NCBI GenBank assembly: GCA_937927915.1
Contig: CALGKB010000003.1
Coordinates: 48,494 to 112,493, forward strand
Reading direction: 5' to 3'
From: an uncultured Pseudanabaenaceae cyanobacterium
GTDB taxonomy: Bacteria; Cyanobacteriota; Cyanobacteriia; Pseudanabaenales; Pseudanabaenaceae
Length of the DNA: 64,000 nucleotides
Within the stretch, counting starts at the first letter, position 1, and every line of letters starts with the position of its first letter. A program made the position numbers and the translations under genes. The notes under the pieces were generated by a model. That model ran no database searches and was not told the origin of the DNA. It saw only the letters and a list, made by a program, of their open reading frames with translations. Positions 1 through 9,016 of the stretch are shown piece after piece.

Positions 1-336
1 CTGGGAGCACCCGGCTTAGCAGTGGCAACAGCATCAGTAAATTTAATTTCCGTGATCCTGCTATTGCTGGTCCTGACCCAGAAATTAGGGGGATTACCCC
101 TGGGCAACTGGTTTGCCCCCATTGGTATAATTGGGTTAATAAGTGGCATCGGCGGACTAGTGAGCTGGAGCATTCACCACTACTTACCCCCTGTCGCCAA
201 CTTTTGGTGGCAGTGTGGCAGCCTGGGTTTAGCGGGGGGAGCCGGACTACTCACGATCGGAGTCCTTCTGTTGCCCCTGCGGTTGCCAGAGGTGGAGCTA
301 CTGCTCAGCCAAGTGCGGCGGCGGTTAAAAATCTAG
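1..336 (+). CDS. murJ: MurJ/MviN lipid II flippase, C-terminal fragment
   Basis: This is the 3' end of a gene that begins outside the window; the frame is open from base 1. The 111 visible residues hold three hydrophobic segments, a [13 protein letters not shown] stretch and a basic tail, which fit the last helices of MurJ, the inner-membrane flippase of the peptidoglycan precursor lipid II. The stop overlaps the end of the convergent rbcR gene by 12 bases. The family call rests on the GAPGLA-type motif and hydrophobic pattern only, since the conserved core of the protein is missing. Confidence 0.75.
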   Translation: MGAPGLAVATASVNLISVILLLLVLTQKLGGLPLGNWFAPIGIIGLISGIGGLVSWSIHHYLPPVANFWWQCGSLGLAGGAGLLTIGVLLLPLRLPEVELLLSQVRRRLKI

Positions 337-1287
337 TTGATCTGTCAGTTGTAGGTTTGCCACACTTTCATCGCGGAACATAGGCAGAATATGCTGGCAG
401 AAAGCCTCCGTTGCCTTGGAGCGATAGCGCTGGGGATTCATAATTTGCACCAACAAGCGGCGAATCACCATTCCCTCGATCGGTACCCTTGCTAGCACCC
501 CCAACTCCAACTCCTTTTCCAGAGCCGTAAGAGGCAAGAATGCCGCTCCCAAACCCGCCTGGACAGCACTCTTAATCGCCTCGATCGAATTTAGCTCCAT
601 CGTCACCGGCAATTGGCGGGGCACCACGCCATTTTTCGTCAGCACCTGGTCAATCACCTTCCTGGTCGTGGACTGGGCATCCAAGACAATAAACTGCAGG
701 TTATACAACTCCTCCCGCGCGATGCACTCCCGCTGTGCCATAGCATGATCTTTCGGCACCACCAAAACAAACTCATCAAGGGCATAGGGGACAATCTCCA
801 GGGCGTGGCGTAACTCTGGCGGAATCTCCCCCCCCACAATTGCCAAATCCACCTGCCCATTCATCACACTCCAAGCCGTGCGCCGCGTGGAATGCACGTG
901 TAAATGTACTTGCACATCTGGATAATGTTGGCGGAACTGCCCGATCAGGCGGGGCATAAGATAGGTACCAGTTGTTTGGCTTGCCCCAATCACCAGCGTC
1001 CCCCCGTGCAAATTCTGCAAATCCTCGATGGCACGGCAGGTTTCCTGGCAGAGATTCAAAATCCGTTCGCCGTAGTCAATCAATAACTTACCCGCCTCGG
1101 TCAACTGCGCCCTGCGCCCGCCACGGTCAAAAAGTGGTACATTGAGTTGGCGTTCCAGATGTTGCACCTGCAAACTCACCGCCGGCTGTGACACAAACAG
1201 ACTGTCCGCTGCCCGCTTAAAGCTACCTTCTACAGCGATCGCCTTCAAAATCCGCAGTTGGTCAAGGGTAAAAGGAATGTCAGTCAT
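325..1287 (-). CDS. rbcR: LysR-family regulator, RbcR/Ycf30 type
   Basis: This is a 320-residue LysR-type transcription factor. The N-terminal helix-turn-helix ([13 protein letters not shown], then [19 protein letters not shown]) and the effector domain starting at [19 protein letters not shown] match the RbcR/Ycf30 branch, which controls RuBisCO and carbon-concentration genes in cyanobacteria and red-lineage plastids. I start it at the ATG at 1287 (MTDIPFTL) rather than the upstream in-frame codon, because family members begin a few residues before the FTLDQLR motif. The divergent small ORF starts at the overlapping ATG, so the promoter must lie inside that ORF. No RuBisCO gene is in the window. 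Confidence 0.9.
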   Translation of the reverse strand: MTDIPFTLDQLRILKAIAVEGSFKRAADSLFVSQPAVSLQVQHLERQLNVPLFDRGGRRAQLTEAGKLLIDYGERILNLCQETCRAIEDLQNLHGGTLVIGASQTTGTYLMPRLIGQFRQHYPDVQVHLHVHSTRRTAWSVMNGQVDLAIVGGEIPPELRHALEIVPYALDEFVLVVPKDHAMAQRECIAREELYNLQFIVLDAQSTTRKVIDQVLTKNGVVPRQLPVTMELNSIEAIKSAVQAGLGAAFLPLTALEKELELGVLARVPIEGMVIRRLLVQIMNPQRYRSKATEAFCQHILPMFRDESVANLQLTDQLDF

Positions 1288-1597
1288 GGACTCTAACCAA
1301 ACGATCGAAAAACTCATTACTGGGGGTATTTTGGTGATGGCTAGGCGATGCCCACCCCGCAGTTGCGGTAGATTTCAGCAGCTTAGCCCCCCCCAAAGGG
1401 AGAAACTGGGACAAAAGTGTATAGAGTTTGCTAGCCCTCTATCCCACTACGATACCCTGGAATTTCACTATGGGGATCAAAATCTCATTCTATACAAAAT
1501 TCCTGTCCACCTCCTAGTGCTTACCTACAATAGCCCCAAACTCTCCCCCCAGATACTAGAAACTCTCCTGCCTACACTACAAAATTTCCTCACCTGA
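1286..1597 (+). CDS. small hypothetical protein divergent from rbcR
   Basis: A possible 103-residue protein that I do not recognise. The C-terminal half ([31 protein letters not shown]) has the alternating hydrophobic pattern of a folded domain, while the first 40 residues are low in structure. The ATG at 1286 overlaps the rbcR start codon on the other strand, which is unusual. The ATG at 1337 would give an 86-residue protein and leave about 50 bases for a promoter. It lies 36 bases before the anti-sigma gene and could be co-transcribed with it. It may not be expressed. Confidence 0.35.
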   Translation: MDSNQTIEKLITGGILVMARRCPPRSCGRFQQLSPPQREKLGQKCIEFASPLSHYDTLEFHYGDQNLILYKIPVHLLVLTYNSPKLSPQILETLLPTLQNFLT

Positions 1598-1633
1598 TTA
1601 TGCTATATTTAGCCCAGGCACCATGATCAGGGC

Positions 1634-2065
1634 ATGGCAGACACTTTTATCAAGATGCAGATTTCGATCCCCCCCATCGAAGGGGTAGAGGATATTCCCG
1701 TTGCGGCAGTGGAAGCCCTGGCTGCCAAGATGGGGTTTAGCCCCGATCGGGTACAAGACATCGCCCAAGCCCTGACGGAAGCCTGTGTCAACGCCATTAT
1801 TTACAGCGATTCCGATGCGGATGTAGAAATTGTGATCCTGGCGTGCCAAAATAGTCTAATATTAGAGGTTAGGGACAAAGGTCCTGGCTTTGAGCCGGAT
1901 GCCGTGCCCCCTCCCAATTTTGAGCTGATTTCAGAAATGGGAGTAAAAAATGGCGGTTTCGGTATCCATATGATCAAAGCACTAGTTGACAAACTAGAGA
2001 TCGAGTCCTCTAATAAGGGCACAGTAGTCCGCATGAGTACCTTCTTGTCCAAGGCAGATAACTAA
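1634..2065 (+). CDS. RsbW-like anti-sigma factor / HATPase-type Ser/Thr kinase
   Basis: A 143-residue GHKL-ATPase protein. The N-box is in ALTEACVNAIIYS (about residue 50), the G1 box in VRDKGPGFEP, and the G2 box in NGGFGIHMIKALVD. This compact domain, with no receiver or dimerisation part, is typical of RsbW/SpoIIAB anti-sigma kinases, which hold a sigma factor or phosphorylate a STAS antagonist. The next gene, one base downstream, encodes such a STAS protein, so the two look like a partner-switching pair. No sigma factor is adjacent, so the target is unknown. The PP2C phosphatase at 28335 could be the third component. Confidence 0.85.
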   Translation: MADTFIKMQISIPPIEGVEDIPVAAVEALAAKMGFSPDRVQDIAQALTEACVNAIIYSDSDADVEIVILACQNSLILEVRDKGPGFEPDAVPPPNFELISEMGVKNGGFGIHMIKALVDKLEIESSNKGTVVRMSTFLSKADN

Positions 2066-2066
2066 C

Positions 2067-2417
2067 ATGACTCATTCCTCTTTTCTCCAAGACGAGTTAA
2101 AAATTTCCTCCAAGGAAGAAGACAACAAAGTTACCCTCAAATTAGAGGGTGCGCTCAGTGCTACCACGGTGCCCTACTTTCGCCAAACGGTGCAGCCCTA
2201 CCTCGATCGTCCTGTGGCGGAGATTATCTTGGACTTTGCAGGGGTCACTAAAGTTGTTAGTCGGGGCGTGGGGGCAGCCATCGATGTGGCGGTACAGATT
2301 AAAAAGATTGGCGGCAGGATGCGGGTGGAAAACATTGGCAAGTTTAGTCGCTCCCTCTATATCCAGGGGGTCCACCTCGTAGCGGATGTGCCTGAACTAG
2401 AGGGATTTGAGCCGTAG
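2067..2417 (+). CDS. STAS-domain anti-sigma factor antagonist
   Basis: A 116-residue single STAS domain of SpoIIAA/RsbV type. The segment EIILDFAGVTKVVSRGVGAA aligns with the DSSGLG phospho-acceptor loop. The acceptor serine is kept (VVSRGVG), while the usual preceding aspartate is valine and the second serine is arginine, so the loop is atypical. It follows the anti-sigma kinase gene by one base and should be its substrate. Transcription probably ends at a hairpin that starts within the stop codon. Confidence 0.85.
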   Translation: MTHSSFLQDELKISSKEEDNKVTLKLEGALSATTVPYFRQTVQPYLDRPVAEIILDFAGVTKVVSRGVGAAIDVAVQIKKIGGRMRVENIGKFSRSLYIQGVHLVADVPELEGFEP

Positions 2418-2438
2418 GGGAATGCCCCTACTCTTTTT
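2415..2438 (+). terminator. Rho-independent terminator overlapping the STAS stop codon
   Basis: A six-base-pair stem, TAGGGG / CCCCTA, with an AATG loop begins at the TAG stop itself and is followed by CTCTTTTT. It separates the anti-sigma unit from the convergent ABC permease gene, which ends at 2428, inside the hairpin region. Confidence 0.65.
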
Positions 2439-3189
2439 GGTGGGAAAACTGGTAAGCTCCTAACCAACCGAGGATAACAGATAGCCCCAAAAGCACTACA
2501 AAGGTATGCCAGGGGGGGACACCCCCTTCTAAAACAGCACGTAAACCTATACTGGCGTGGGTGAGGGGTAAAAGGTAAACGATCGGTTTCAGGACAGCAG
2601 GCAGCTGGGCAGGTTCAAAAAATGTCCCCCCTAAAAAAGACATGGGCACAATCAAGAAATTGTTGTAAAGACCTACTGCCTCCAGAGAACGCACCCGCAG
2701 TCCCACAATCACCCCCAAACCCGCAAACACCATAGAGTTGGCAAACACCACCAACAAAAACAGGGGATGGAGGAAATACCAATTCCCCGACACCAACAGT
2801 CCCACGATCGCCAGGGTAAAGGCAGTAATTCCTCCCCGGGTCACCCCCGCCAGCATTTTGCCTAGGTAGAGGGAGAGAGGATGGACAGGGGCTATTAACA
2901 ATTCTTCAAAAGTCTTACTGTAAAGCCGATCGCCGCAGACGGAAAAAGTAGTTCCCCCAAAGCTGATGGTCATGGAGGAGAGGGCAACCATCCCCGGCAG
3001 GATGAAGAAGAGGTAATTCCCCCCGCTAACTTTGATGTCGATCGTGTTACCTAAACCAAAACCAAAGGCAATGATGTAAATCATGGGGGAGATCAGCCCT
3101 GAGGCAATTACCTGGGGTAACCGCACCCGTAAATCCAGCCAATCTCCCCACCAAACGGTCAAACTGTCCTGCAGGATGTAACTAAGCAT
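2428..3189 (-). CDS. ABC-2 type transporter permease
   Basis: A 253-residue integral membrane protein with about six hydrophobic segments. It has the ABC-2 permease pattern seen in drug, polysaccharide and lipid exporters: a cytoplasmic SKTFEELLIAPVHPLSLYLGK loop after the second helix and PMSFLGGTFFEPAQLPAVLKP near the fifth. The ATP-binding subunit is not adjacent, so it must be encoded elsewhere. Its start overlaps the stop of the upstream small gene as TAATG, which suggests translational coupling. The substrate cannot be read from the sequence. Confidence 0.85.
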   Translation of the reverse strand: MLSYILQDSLTVWWGDWLDLRVRLPQVIASGLISPMIYIIAFGFGLGNTIDIKVSGGNYLFFILPGMVALSSMTISFGGTTFSVCGDRLYSKTFEELLIAPVHPLSLYLGKMLAGVTRGGITAFTLAIVGLLVSGNWYFLHPLFLLVVFANSMVFAGLGVIVGLRVRSLEAVGLYNNFLIVPMSFLGGTFFEPAQLPAVLKPIVYLLPLTHASIGLRAVLEGGVPPWHTFVVLLGLSVILGWLGAYQFSHQKE

Positions 3190-3374
3190 TAACTTCGGGA
3201 AGCTAAGCGCTCAAACTCTGCCTGGGCTGATTGTAACATTTGTTGGCGGCTGTCTTGACAATTGCGGATGGTGAGAGAGGGGACAAGGTTGCGGGCTTGG
3301 AGAGCCATATGCAGCTGCAGGTTAGCCACATAATCACTGAGAGCTTCTTTCTGGGTTAGGTGCATATCACTCAT
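3189..3374 (-). CDS. small hypothetical protein upstream of the ABC-2 permease
   Basis: A possible 61-residue soluble, mostly helical protein that I do not recognise. It is rich in Leu, Gln and Ala (LQLHMALQARNLVPSLTIRN). The TAATG overlap with the permease start is the main argument that it is real, since such overlaps are common in this genome. It has no hydrophobic segment long enough for a membrane helix. Confidence 0.55.
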   Translation of the reverse strand: MSDMHLTQKEALSDYVANLQLHMALQARNLVPSLTIRNCQDSRQQMLQSAQAEFERLASRS

Positions 3375-3447
3375 CTATCCTAGGTTGTAAAAATAAGTAT
3401 AAAGCACCTACATCCATAACTCAGATAAATGCAATAAACCTTTACAA

Positions 3448-3462
3448 GGGGGAAGACCCCCC
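3448..3462 (-). terminator. GC-rich hairpin after amt
   Basis: A run of five G (3448-3452) and six C (3457-3462) separated by four bases forms a stem just after the amt stop. On the minus strand only TTGTAAAGGTTTATTG follows, so there is no proper T tract. It may be a weak or factor-assisted terminator. Confidence 0.35.
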
Positions 3463-3467
3463 AGTGA

Positions 3468-4943
3468 TTACTCGATCGTTTCTAGGGCAAAGCCGCTGTA
3501 AGCTTCCATGCCGTGTTCCCCTACATCTAAGCCTTTTAATTCCTCTTCTTTTTCCACCCTGAGGCCCCCTGTGACAGCGGCAATCGCTAACCAAGCAACA
3601 AAACTAAAGATAGTGGTGAATGCTCCCACCGTGAGGATACCGACGATTTGGGGAATGAGGGCATCCAGGCCGCCCCCTAGGAGAAAGCCCCGCGCTGGTC
3701 CAGTTCCTGCCTGTAGGATAAAGTCATTGCCAATATCAGCCTTTGGTCCTACTGCAAACAGACCGACTGCTAGGGTACCCCAGATACCGCAGACCAAGTG
3801 AACGGAGGTAGCACCAACGGGGTCATCAATTTTAATTCTGTCAAAGAAGCCGACGGCGAATACAACCAAGATGCCCGCAATAATACCAATCAGCGCCGCC
3901 GCAGGCAAAGTGACATAGGCGCAGGGAGCAGTAATTGCCACCAGTCCTGCCAAAATACCGTTAATAATCATGGACAAGTCGGGCTTGCGTAACGCTAGCC
4001 ATGCCGTCACCGTAGCGGCTAAACCCCCTGTGGCTGCTGCCAGGTTGGTAGTTAGAGCAATGTGAGCAATCAAGCGCCCATCCAGTGCCATAGTAGAGCC
4101 AGGATTAAAGCCAAACCAGCCCAACCACAGAATTAGACAGCCCAAGGTGGCGGAAGTCATGTTGTGCCCAGGGAATGCCCGCACACTGCCATCTTCCCCG
4201 TAGCGCCCTAGGCGGGGTCCCAGTAAACCAGCGCCCACCAAGGCTGCCCAGCCTCCAACGGAGTGCACAACCGTAGAACCAGCAAAGTCCCAAAAGCCAA
4301 TCCCTGCTAACCAGCCACCGCCCCATACCCAGTGACCGGTAATGGCATAGGAAATCGCCACTAACAAAAAGCTGAAAAGCAAAAATGCCACAAATTTAAT
4401 CCGCTCTGCTACTGCCCCAGAAACGATCGTGGCAGCTGTTCCCGCAAACGCCAATTGGAACAGAAACTTTGCCTGCAGAGGTACCCCTGTCCAGTTGAGG
4501 GCACTGAATACTCCCTTATAGGCATTCCCTTGAGCGGGGCTATTGTCTTGCCCTGTCAAAAAGAAACCCTGGAGACCAATAAAGGCGTTGCCATCGCCAA
4601 ACATAAAAGCAAAACCTACCATCCAAAAGGCAACGGTGGCAATAGCAAAGACAATGAGGTTTTTCGCCAAAATATTGACGGCATTCTTGCGCCGACAAAA
4701 ACCCGATTCTACCAAGCCAAAGCCCGCATTCATAAAAAACACAAGGAAGGCAGCTACTACTACCCACAGGGTATCTAAGCCAACCTTGAGGTCTGCCATC
4801 ATCTGTTCGGGAGTAGGGCTATCCTGGGCACCAGCGGCATAGACCCAAAACACTCCAATCAAAGCGGCAAAGGGTAAACATACCCGCCAATTGACCTTGC
4901 TGCGTTGCAGCTTGCGCCTACTAAACGATCGTGCTGATAACAC
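3468..4943 (-). CDS. amt: ammonium transporter, Amt/MEP family
   Basis: A 491-residue Amt protein. After a basic N-terminus, a signal-peptide-like segment ([20 protein letters not shown]) precedes the conserved channel: [56 protein letters not shown] and [24 protein letters not shown]. The two pore histidines appear in STVVHSVGG and TSVHLVCG. It imports ammonium across the cytoplasmic membrane. It is divergent from ppc. The spacer holds a GTA-N8-TAC site, in keeping with NtcA control known for cyanobacterial amt genes. The start is the first ATG of the frame and leaves a very short leader. Confidence 0.95.
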   Translation of the reverse strand: MLSARSFSRRKLQRSKVNWRVCLPFAALIGVFWVYAAGAQDSPTPEQMMADLKVGLDTLWVVVAAFLVFFMNAGFGLVESGFCRRKNAVNILAKNLIVFAIATVAFWMVGFAFMFGDGNAFIGLQGFFLTGQDNSPAQGNAYKGVFSALNWTGVPLQAKFLFQLAFAGTAATIVSGAVAERIKFVAFLLFSFLLVAISYAITGHWVWGGGWLAGIGFWDFAGSTVVHSVGGWAALVGAGLLGPRLGRYGEDGSVRAFPGHNMTSATLGCLILWLGWFGFNPGSTMALDGRLIAHIALTTNLAAATGGLAATVTAWLALRKPDLSMIINGILAGLVAITAPCAYVTLPAAALIGIIAGILVVFAVGFFDRIKIDDPVGATSVHLVCGIWGTLAVGLFAVGPKADIGNDFILQAGTGPARGFLLGGGLDALIPQIVGILTVGAFTTIFSFVAWLAIAAVTGGLRVEKEEELKGLDVGEHGMEAYSGFALETIE

Positions 4944-5001
4944 CTCTAAACCTCTTGAACCTAATTATGCTCTATCTCAACAAACCCAGGGGCAGGAATT
5001 T

Positions 5002-5015
5002 GTATTGGATGTTAC
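5002..5015. promoter_or_regulatory. NtcA-type binding site GTA-N8-TAC
   Basis: A perfect GTA-N8-TAC palindrome lies between divergent amt and ppc. This is the consensus for NtcA, the 2-oxoglutarate-sensing nitrogen regulator of cyanobacteria. It is about 60 bases upstream of the annotated amt start. A CATAAT hexamer, the best -10 candidate for amt, lies 32 bases past the site; the classical spacing is 22-23, so the match to an NtcA-activated promoter is imperfect. Confidence 0.55.
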
Positions 5016-5020
5016 AGGTG

Positions 5021-5035
5021 TTAAGAAAGTCTTAA
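5021..5035. promoter_or_regulatory. inverted repeat TTAAGA-N3-TCTTAA
   Basis: A perfect six-base inverted repeat with a three-base centre lies six bases after the NtcA-type site and upstream of ppc. It could be an operator for either gene. No regulator is identified. Confidence 0.35.
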
Positions 5036-5078
5036 GTCATTTCGTTAAATCTGTCACATTAGTAACCGTCGGACCTAG

Positions 5079-5084
5079 TATATT
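5079..5084 (+). promoter_or_regulatory. candidate -10 box for ppc
   Basis: TATATT matches the -10 consensus at five of six positions. If it is used, transcription would begin near 5091, and ppc would have to start at the second in-frame ATG (5111, MISVAPHLL) instead of 5090. Confidence 0.3.
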
Positions 5085-5089
5085 GATCA

Positions 5090-7921
5090 ATGCTGTCTGC
5101 TCTGTCCACTATGATTTCTGTCGCACCCCACCTGCTTACTGCCAATGACAATGGGACTTTTGTGCGTTCCCCCCGCCTGCACCAGCGCCTGCACTTAATT
5201 GAGGAGTTGCTAGATGAGGTCTTGGCAGAGACCTGTGGGCAGGAGATTGTCGGTTTGCTGCAGCAGCTGCGCCACCACTACGCCCAGTACCCCTCGGCAA
5301 CGATCGTGGAAAACCTGGACCTGGAGAGGGCTATTATGGCAACACGGGCTTTTGCTCTCTACTTCCAGTTGATCAATATCATCGAACAACAAAATGAGCA
5401 AGAGGAAGCCCTCGATGCTACAGAACATCACCCCATCGGCACCTTTGCTTGGTTGTTTCCGGAGCTAAAGCGTCAGAATGTGCCCTTTGCCCATATTCAA
5501 AGATTGCTAAAACGGCTGGATATAAAACTGGTCTTTACTGCCCACCCGACGGAAATTGTGCGCCAAACAATTAGAGAAAGACAGCGCCGCATTGCCTGTT
5601 TGTTGCATCAATTTGAGATTGCCCCTGTAACTGAGCGGTCTGTGCTGCTCAACCAAATTCGAGAGGAGATCAAGCTGTGGTGGTACACGGATGAGTTAAA
5701 CCAGGACAAACCAACGGTTTTAGATGAGGCGGAGTACACACTACACTACTTTGAGGAGGTGCTCTTTGATGCCATTCCTGTTTTGTATGAGAAGTTGGTG
5801 CGGGCAATCAAGCAGACTTTTCCCACGTTGGAACCTCCTGCCCCCAGTTTTTGTACCTTTGGCTCTTGGGTTGGTTCCGATCGGGATGGCAACCCAGCGG
5901 TGACACCGGCGGTAACTTGGCAAACTGCCTGCTACCAAAGGGAATTGGTATTGCATAAATACATCAAATCGGTTAAGCAGCTGATACAAAGACTGTCTCT
6001 TTCCCAGAGTGTGGCGGATTTTGCCGATGAATTGACCCATAGCCTCAGCCAAGACCAAGTCATTTTCCCTAAAGTGTATGAACGGCTGTCGGTGCGCTAT
6101 CGCCGTGAACCCCTGCGCATGAAGCTGTCCTATACTTTAGCGAGGCTAGAAAATACCCTGGCATTTACGACTAAGCTCAAACATACGCCCTGGCAGACGG
6201 TAGACCCCGCCCCTGCCCAGGAAAGGGACCGCTATGACAACGCCGATCAGTTTTTGGCGGAATTACATCTGATTAGGGATACACTGGCAAAGTTGAATAT
6301 CACCTGTCAAGACTTAGAGCGTCTGATTATTCAGGTGGAGGTCTATCGTTTCCATCTTGCCCATTTGGATATTCGCCAGGAGAGCAGCAAACACGAACAG
6401 GCGATCACAGAGATTGCCGAAAGATTGCGTCTTTTACCTGTCCCCTATGACACCCTCACGGAGGCAGAAAAACAGGCGTGGTTACTAAAAGAGTTGAGCA
6501 GTCTAAGACCGATCGTGTCCAGTCGGCTGCGGTTTTCCGAGGCTACAGAGAATATCTTGCAGACTTTCCAGGTGGTGCAAAAATTGCAGACGGTCTTTTC
6601 CCACCACATTTGCCACACTTACATTATCAGCATGAATCACACTGTCAGTGATGTGTTAGAGGTTTTATTGCTGGCCAAGGAGGCGGGCTTGTATGACCCG
6701 GATACGGGGGAGAGTAGTCTGTGCATTGTACCTTTATTTGAAACAGTGGAAGACTTGCGAGTAGCACCCCAGGTGTTGGAAGCCCTGTTATCCATTCCCC
6801 TCTATCGCCAACTGTTGATGAGTCAGTCCAACCTGCAGGAAGTGATGTTGGGCTATTCCGATAGCAATAAGGATTCGGGCTTTTTAAGCAGTAATTGGGC
6901 AATTTACAAGGCGCAGCAGGCTCTTAATCAGGTAGCAAGGCAGTTTGGCGTGGAGTTGCGTATCTTTCACGGACGGGGCGGCTCGGTGGGGCGGGGGGGT
7001 GGTCCTACCTATGAGGCAATCCTGGCGCAGCCTGCCTACAGTGTGGATGGGCGCATCAAGATTACGGAGCAGGGAGAGGTCTTAGCTTCTAAGTACAATT
7101 TGCCTAACCTAGCTCTCTACAATTTGGAAAAGGTGGCAACGGCGGTGATTCAGGCGGGTCTGCTGCCCAACAGCTTAGATACCCTGGAGTGCTGGCGGGA
7201 TATTATTGAGGACTTGGCAAACCGATCGCGGCAGGTCTATCGCGCTCTGATCTATGACAACCCCCATTTTGGGGAATTTTTCCATCAGGTAACGCCAATT
7301 GAGGAAATTAGCCAGTTGCAGATCAGTTCTCGTCCGGCACGGCGGGCGGGCAAGAAGGATTTGGGGAGTTTACGGGCAATTCCCTGGGTGTTTGGCTGGA
7401 CGCAGAGTCGCTTTTTACTGCCGGCTTGGTTTGGGCTGGGTACGGCATTTAGTGAATTTTTGGCGGCAAATCCGGAGCATTTGAATTTAGCGCAGTTTCT
7501 CTACCAGAAGTGGGCATTTTTTAAGATGATTATTTCCAAGGTGGAGATGACGCTGGCAAAAACTGACCTGCAGATGGCGGCGCAGTATGTCAATGAGCTA
7601 ACCCGCCCTGATTTCCGCGAGCATTCCCAGTTCTTCTTTGACCAAATTGTGGCAGAATATAACCGCACCTGTGATGTGGTGCTAAAAATTACTAATCACA
7701 AACGTCTGTTGGACGGGGACAAGGAGTTACAACGATCGGTGGCTTTGCGCAATTATTCCATCGTGCCCTTGGGGTTTATTCAAGTATCCCTACTCAAACG
7801 TCTACGCCAGTTCAATCAGCAGCGCGTTGATCTGCGCTCCCCCTATTCTAAGAACGAACTACTGCGGGGTGCTCTCCTGACCGTCAATGGCATCGCGGCA
7901 GGCATGCGTAACACAGGTTAA
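5090..7921 (+). CDS. ppc: phosphoenolpyruvate carboxylase
   Basis: A 943-residue PEP carboxylase that fixes bicarbonate onto PEP to make oxaloacetate, the anaplerotic supply for aspartate and glutamate synthesis. Catalytic signatures are all present: TAHPTE with His152, [22 protein letters not shown] near residue 588, the glycine-rich [13 protein letters not shown] loop near 627, and the invariant C-terminal MRNTG. The ATG at 5111 is an alternative start that fits the -10 candidate better. It is somewhat shorter than many cyanobacterial homologues (about 1000 residues); the difference seems to be in the N-terminal part. Confidence 0.97.
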   Translation: MLSALSTMISVAPHLLTANDNGTFVRSPRLHQRLHLIEELLDEVLAETCGQEIVGLLQQLRHHYAQYPSATIVENLDLERAIMATRAFALYFQLINIIEQQNEQEEALDATEHHPIGTFAWLFPELKRQNVPFAHIQRLLKRLDIKLVFTAHPTEIVRQTIRERQRRIACLLHQFEIAPVTERSVLLNQIREEIKLWWYTDELNQDKPTVLDEAEYTLHYFEEVLFDAIPVLYEKLVRAIKQTFPTLEPPAPSFCTFGSWVGSDRDGNPAVTPAVTWQTACYQRELVLHKYIKSVKQLIQRLSLSQSVADFADELTHSLSQDQVIFPKVYERLSVRYRREPLRMKLSYTLARLENTLAFTTKLKHTPWQTVDPAPAQERDRYDNADQFLAELHLIRDTLAKLNITCQDLERLIIQVEVYRFHLAHLDIRQESSKHEQAITEIAERLRLLPVPYDTLTEAEKQAWLLKELSSLRPIVSSRLRFSEATENILQTFQVVQKLQTVFSHHICHTYIISMNHTVSDVLEVLLLAKEAGLYDPDTGESSLCIVPLFETVEDLRVAPQVLEALLSIPLYRQLLMSQSNLQEVMLGYSDSNKDSGFLSSNWAIYKAQQALNQVARQFGVELRIFHGRGGSVGRGGGPTYEAILAQPAYSVDGRIKITEQGEVLASKYNLPNLALYNLEKVATAVIQAGLLPNSLDTLECWRDIIEDLANRSRQVYRALIYDNPHFGEFFHQVTPIEEISQLQISSRPARRAGKKDLGSLRAIPWVFGWTQSRFLLPAWFGLGTAFSEFLAANPEHLNLAQFLYQKWAFFKMIISKVEMTLAKTDLQMAAQYVNELTRPDFREHSQFFFDQIVAEYNRTCDVVLKITNHKRLLDGDKELQRSVALRNYSIVPLGFIQVSLLKRLRQFNQQRVDLRSPYSKNELLRGALLTVNGIAAGMRNTG

Positions 7922-7979
7922 AGAAAATTTGTTGTATGGGCATTGCCGATCGTGATTAAATTTATCTTAGCGCTGAACT

Positions 7980-8402
7980 ATGCCTGTGATCACTGTCAAT
8001 CTCTTGCACCCGTCGAATTTATCTGTAGTGCAAAGTTGGAGTTTCCCGTCGGAGTCGGTTGTCCGCATTGGGCGGTCCGCCGATAACGAAGTGGTGCTGT
8101 ATAGTTCCGTTGTGTCGCGCTACCATTTGGAATTACATTACGTCAACAATCAATGGGAGTTGCATAACAAGGGGGCAAATGGCACGTTCTGGGAGGAAAA
8201 GCCCATCAGCAAGCAGAAGGTAGTTGATGGTATGGTCATTCGCTTGGCTTCTTCGGGACCCAAGTTACAGTTGTGCCTCGATGACCGCCCGCCCCTGCCG
8301 ACACCCAAATCAGCGAAAACCAAACCCCAACGCGGTTTTACCGATGATACGACCCAAACGATCGGGGAAGACATTCAGAAACTAACGGGCAATGACTCCT
8401 AG
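7980..8402 (+). CDS. FHA-domain protein
   Basis: A 140-residue cytoplasmic protein with one forkhead-associated domain over residues 25-95: VVRIGRSADNEVVL, SSVVSRYHLEL and the NGTFWEEKPI segment keep the phosphothreonine-binding Gly-Arg, Ser-x-x-His and Asn residues. The tail (about 100-140) is polar, and its TDDTTQTIGED stretch has several threonines that could be phosphorylated. It precedes DUF3611 by five bases and the kinase-GUN4 gene by about 600, so it could read phosphothreonine made by that kinase; this is inference from proximity. Confidence 0.88.
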   Translation: MPVITVNLLHPSNLSVVQSWSFPSESVVRIGRSADNEVVLYSSVVSRYHLELHYVNNQWELHNKGANGTFWEEKPISKQKVVDGMVIRLASSGPKLQLCLDDRPPLPTPKSAKTKPQRGFTDDTTQTIGEDIQKLTGNDS

Positions 8403-8407
8403 TAGTT

Positions 8408-8956
8408 ATGACCCTCTCACCGCGCCTGCTCAAGACAATTCGAGCCTTTCGCTTCTACGGTTTGGTAGGGCTATGGACCCATGGGGTGCCGGGGGTAATT
8501 GCGGGGGTGTTGTTACTGTTTGCGGGCATCAGGGGCAATGAGGGCACTGCCAGCAATCCGGGGACTCTGCCGGGGGTAGCAGCGGCGTGGATTGCCTGGG
8601 CGTTAGTGGTGGCGGGGTTTGTTTGGAGTTATATTTATATTCGCTGGGCAAAGCAGTTGGCGGATATTCAGCGCCCCACCAAGGCACAGACTTTAATCCA
8701 ACTAAAAATCGGGCTGGGCATCAGTCTAGGGGGACAGTTTACGGCTCTATTGGCAGCCTTTGCTATTGTCGGCACCCTGGCGCAGCGGGCTTTATTCCGT
8801 ACCCAGGGGTTGATTGTCGATGACCCTAGCCGCTTTGTGGAACCCATCGATTTATTTGTGGTGCAAGCTAGTCTATTGATCCTTCTTGCCCATTTTTTGG
8901 GTACTCTAATTTCCCTATGGTTACTCGATCGAGTAACGCGTCCCGCTGAGACTTAG
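8408..8956 (+). CDS. DUF3611 membrane protein
   Basis: A 182-residue protein with four hydrophobic segments and the RFVEPIDLFVVQA motif typical of DUF3611, a family found in cyanobacteria and chloroplasts with no defined function. It begins five bases after the FHA gene and is probably co-transcribed with it. Confidence 0.8.
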   Translation: MTLSPRLLKTIRAFRFYGLVGLWTHGVPGVIAGVLLLFAGIRGNEGTASNPGTLPGVAAAWIAWALVVAGFVWSYIYIRWAKQLADIQRPTKAQTLIQLKIGLGISLGGQFTALLAAFAIVGTLAQRALFRTQGLIVDDPSRFVEPIDLFVVQASLLILLAHFLGTLISLWLLDRVTRPAET

Positions 8957-9016
8957 AAAGCACCAATTTTGGGAAGCAGATGAGCTATGCTGTAACTATG
9001 GGGAACACTGGTACCA

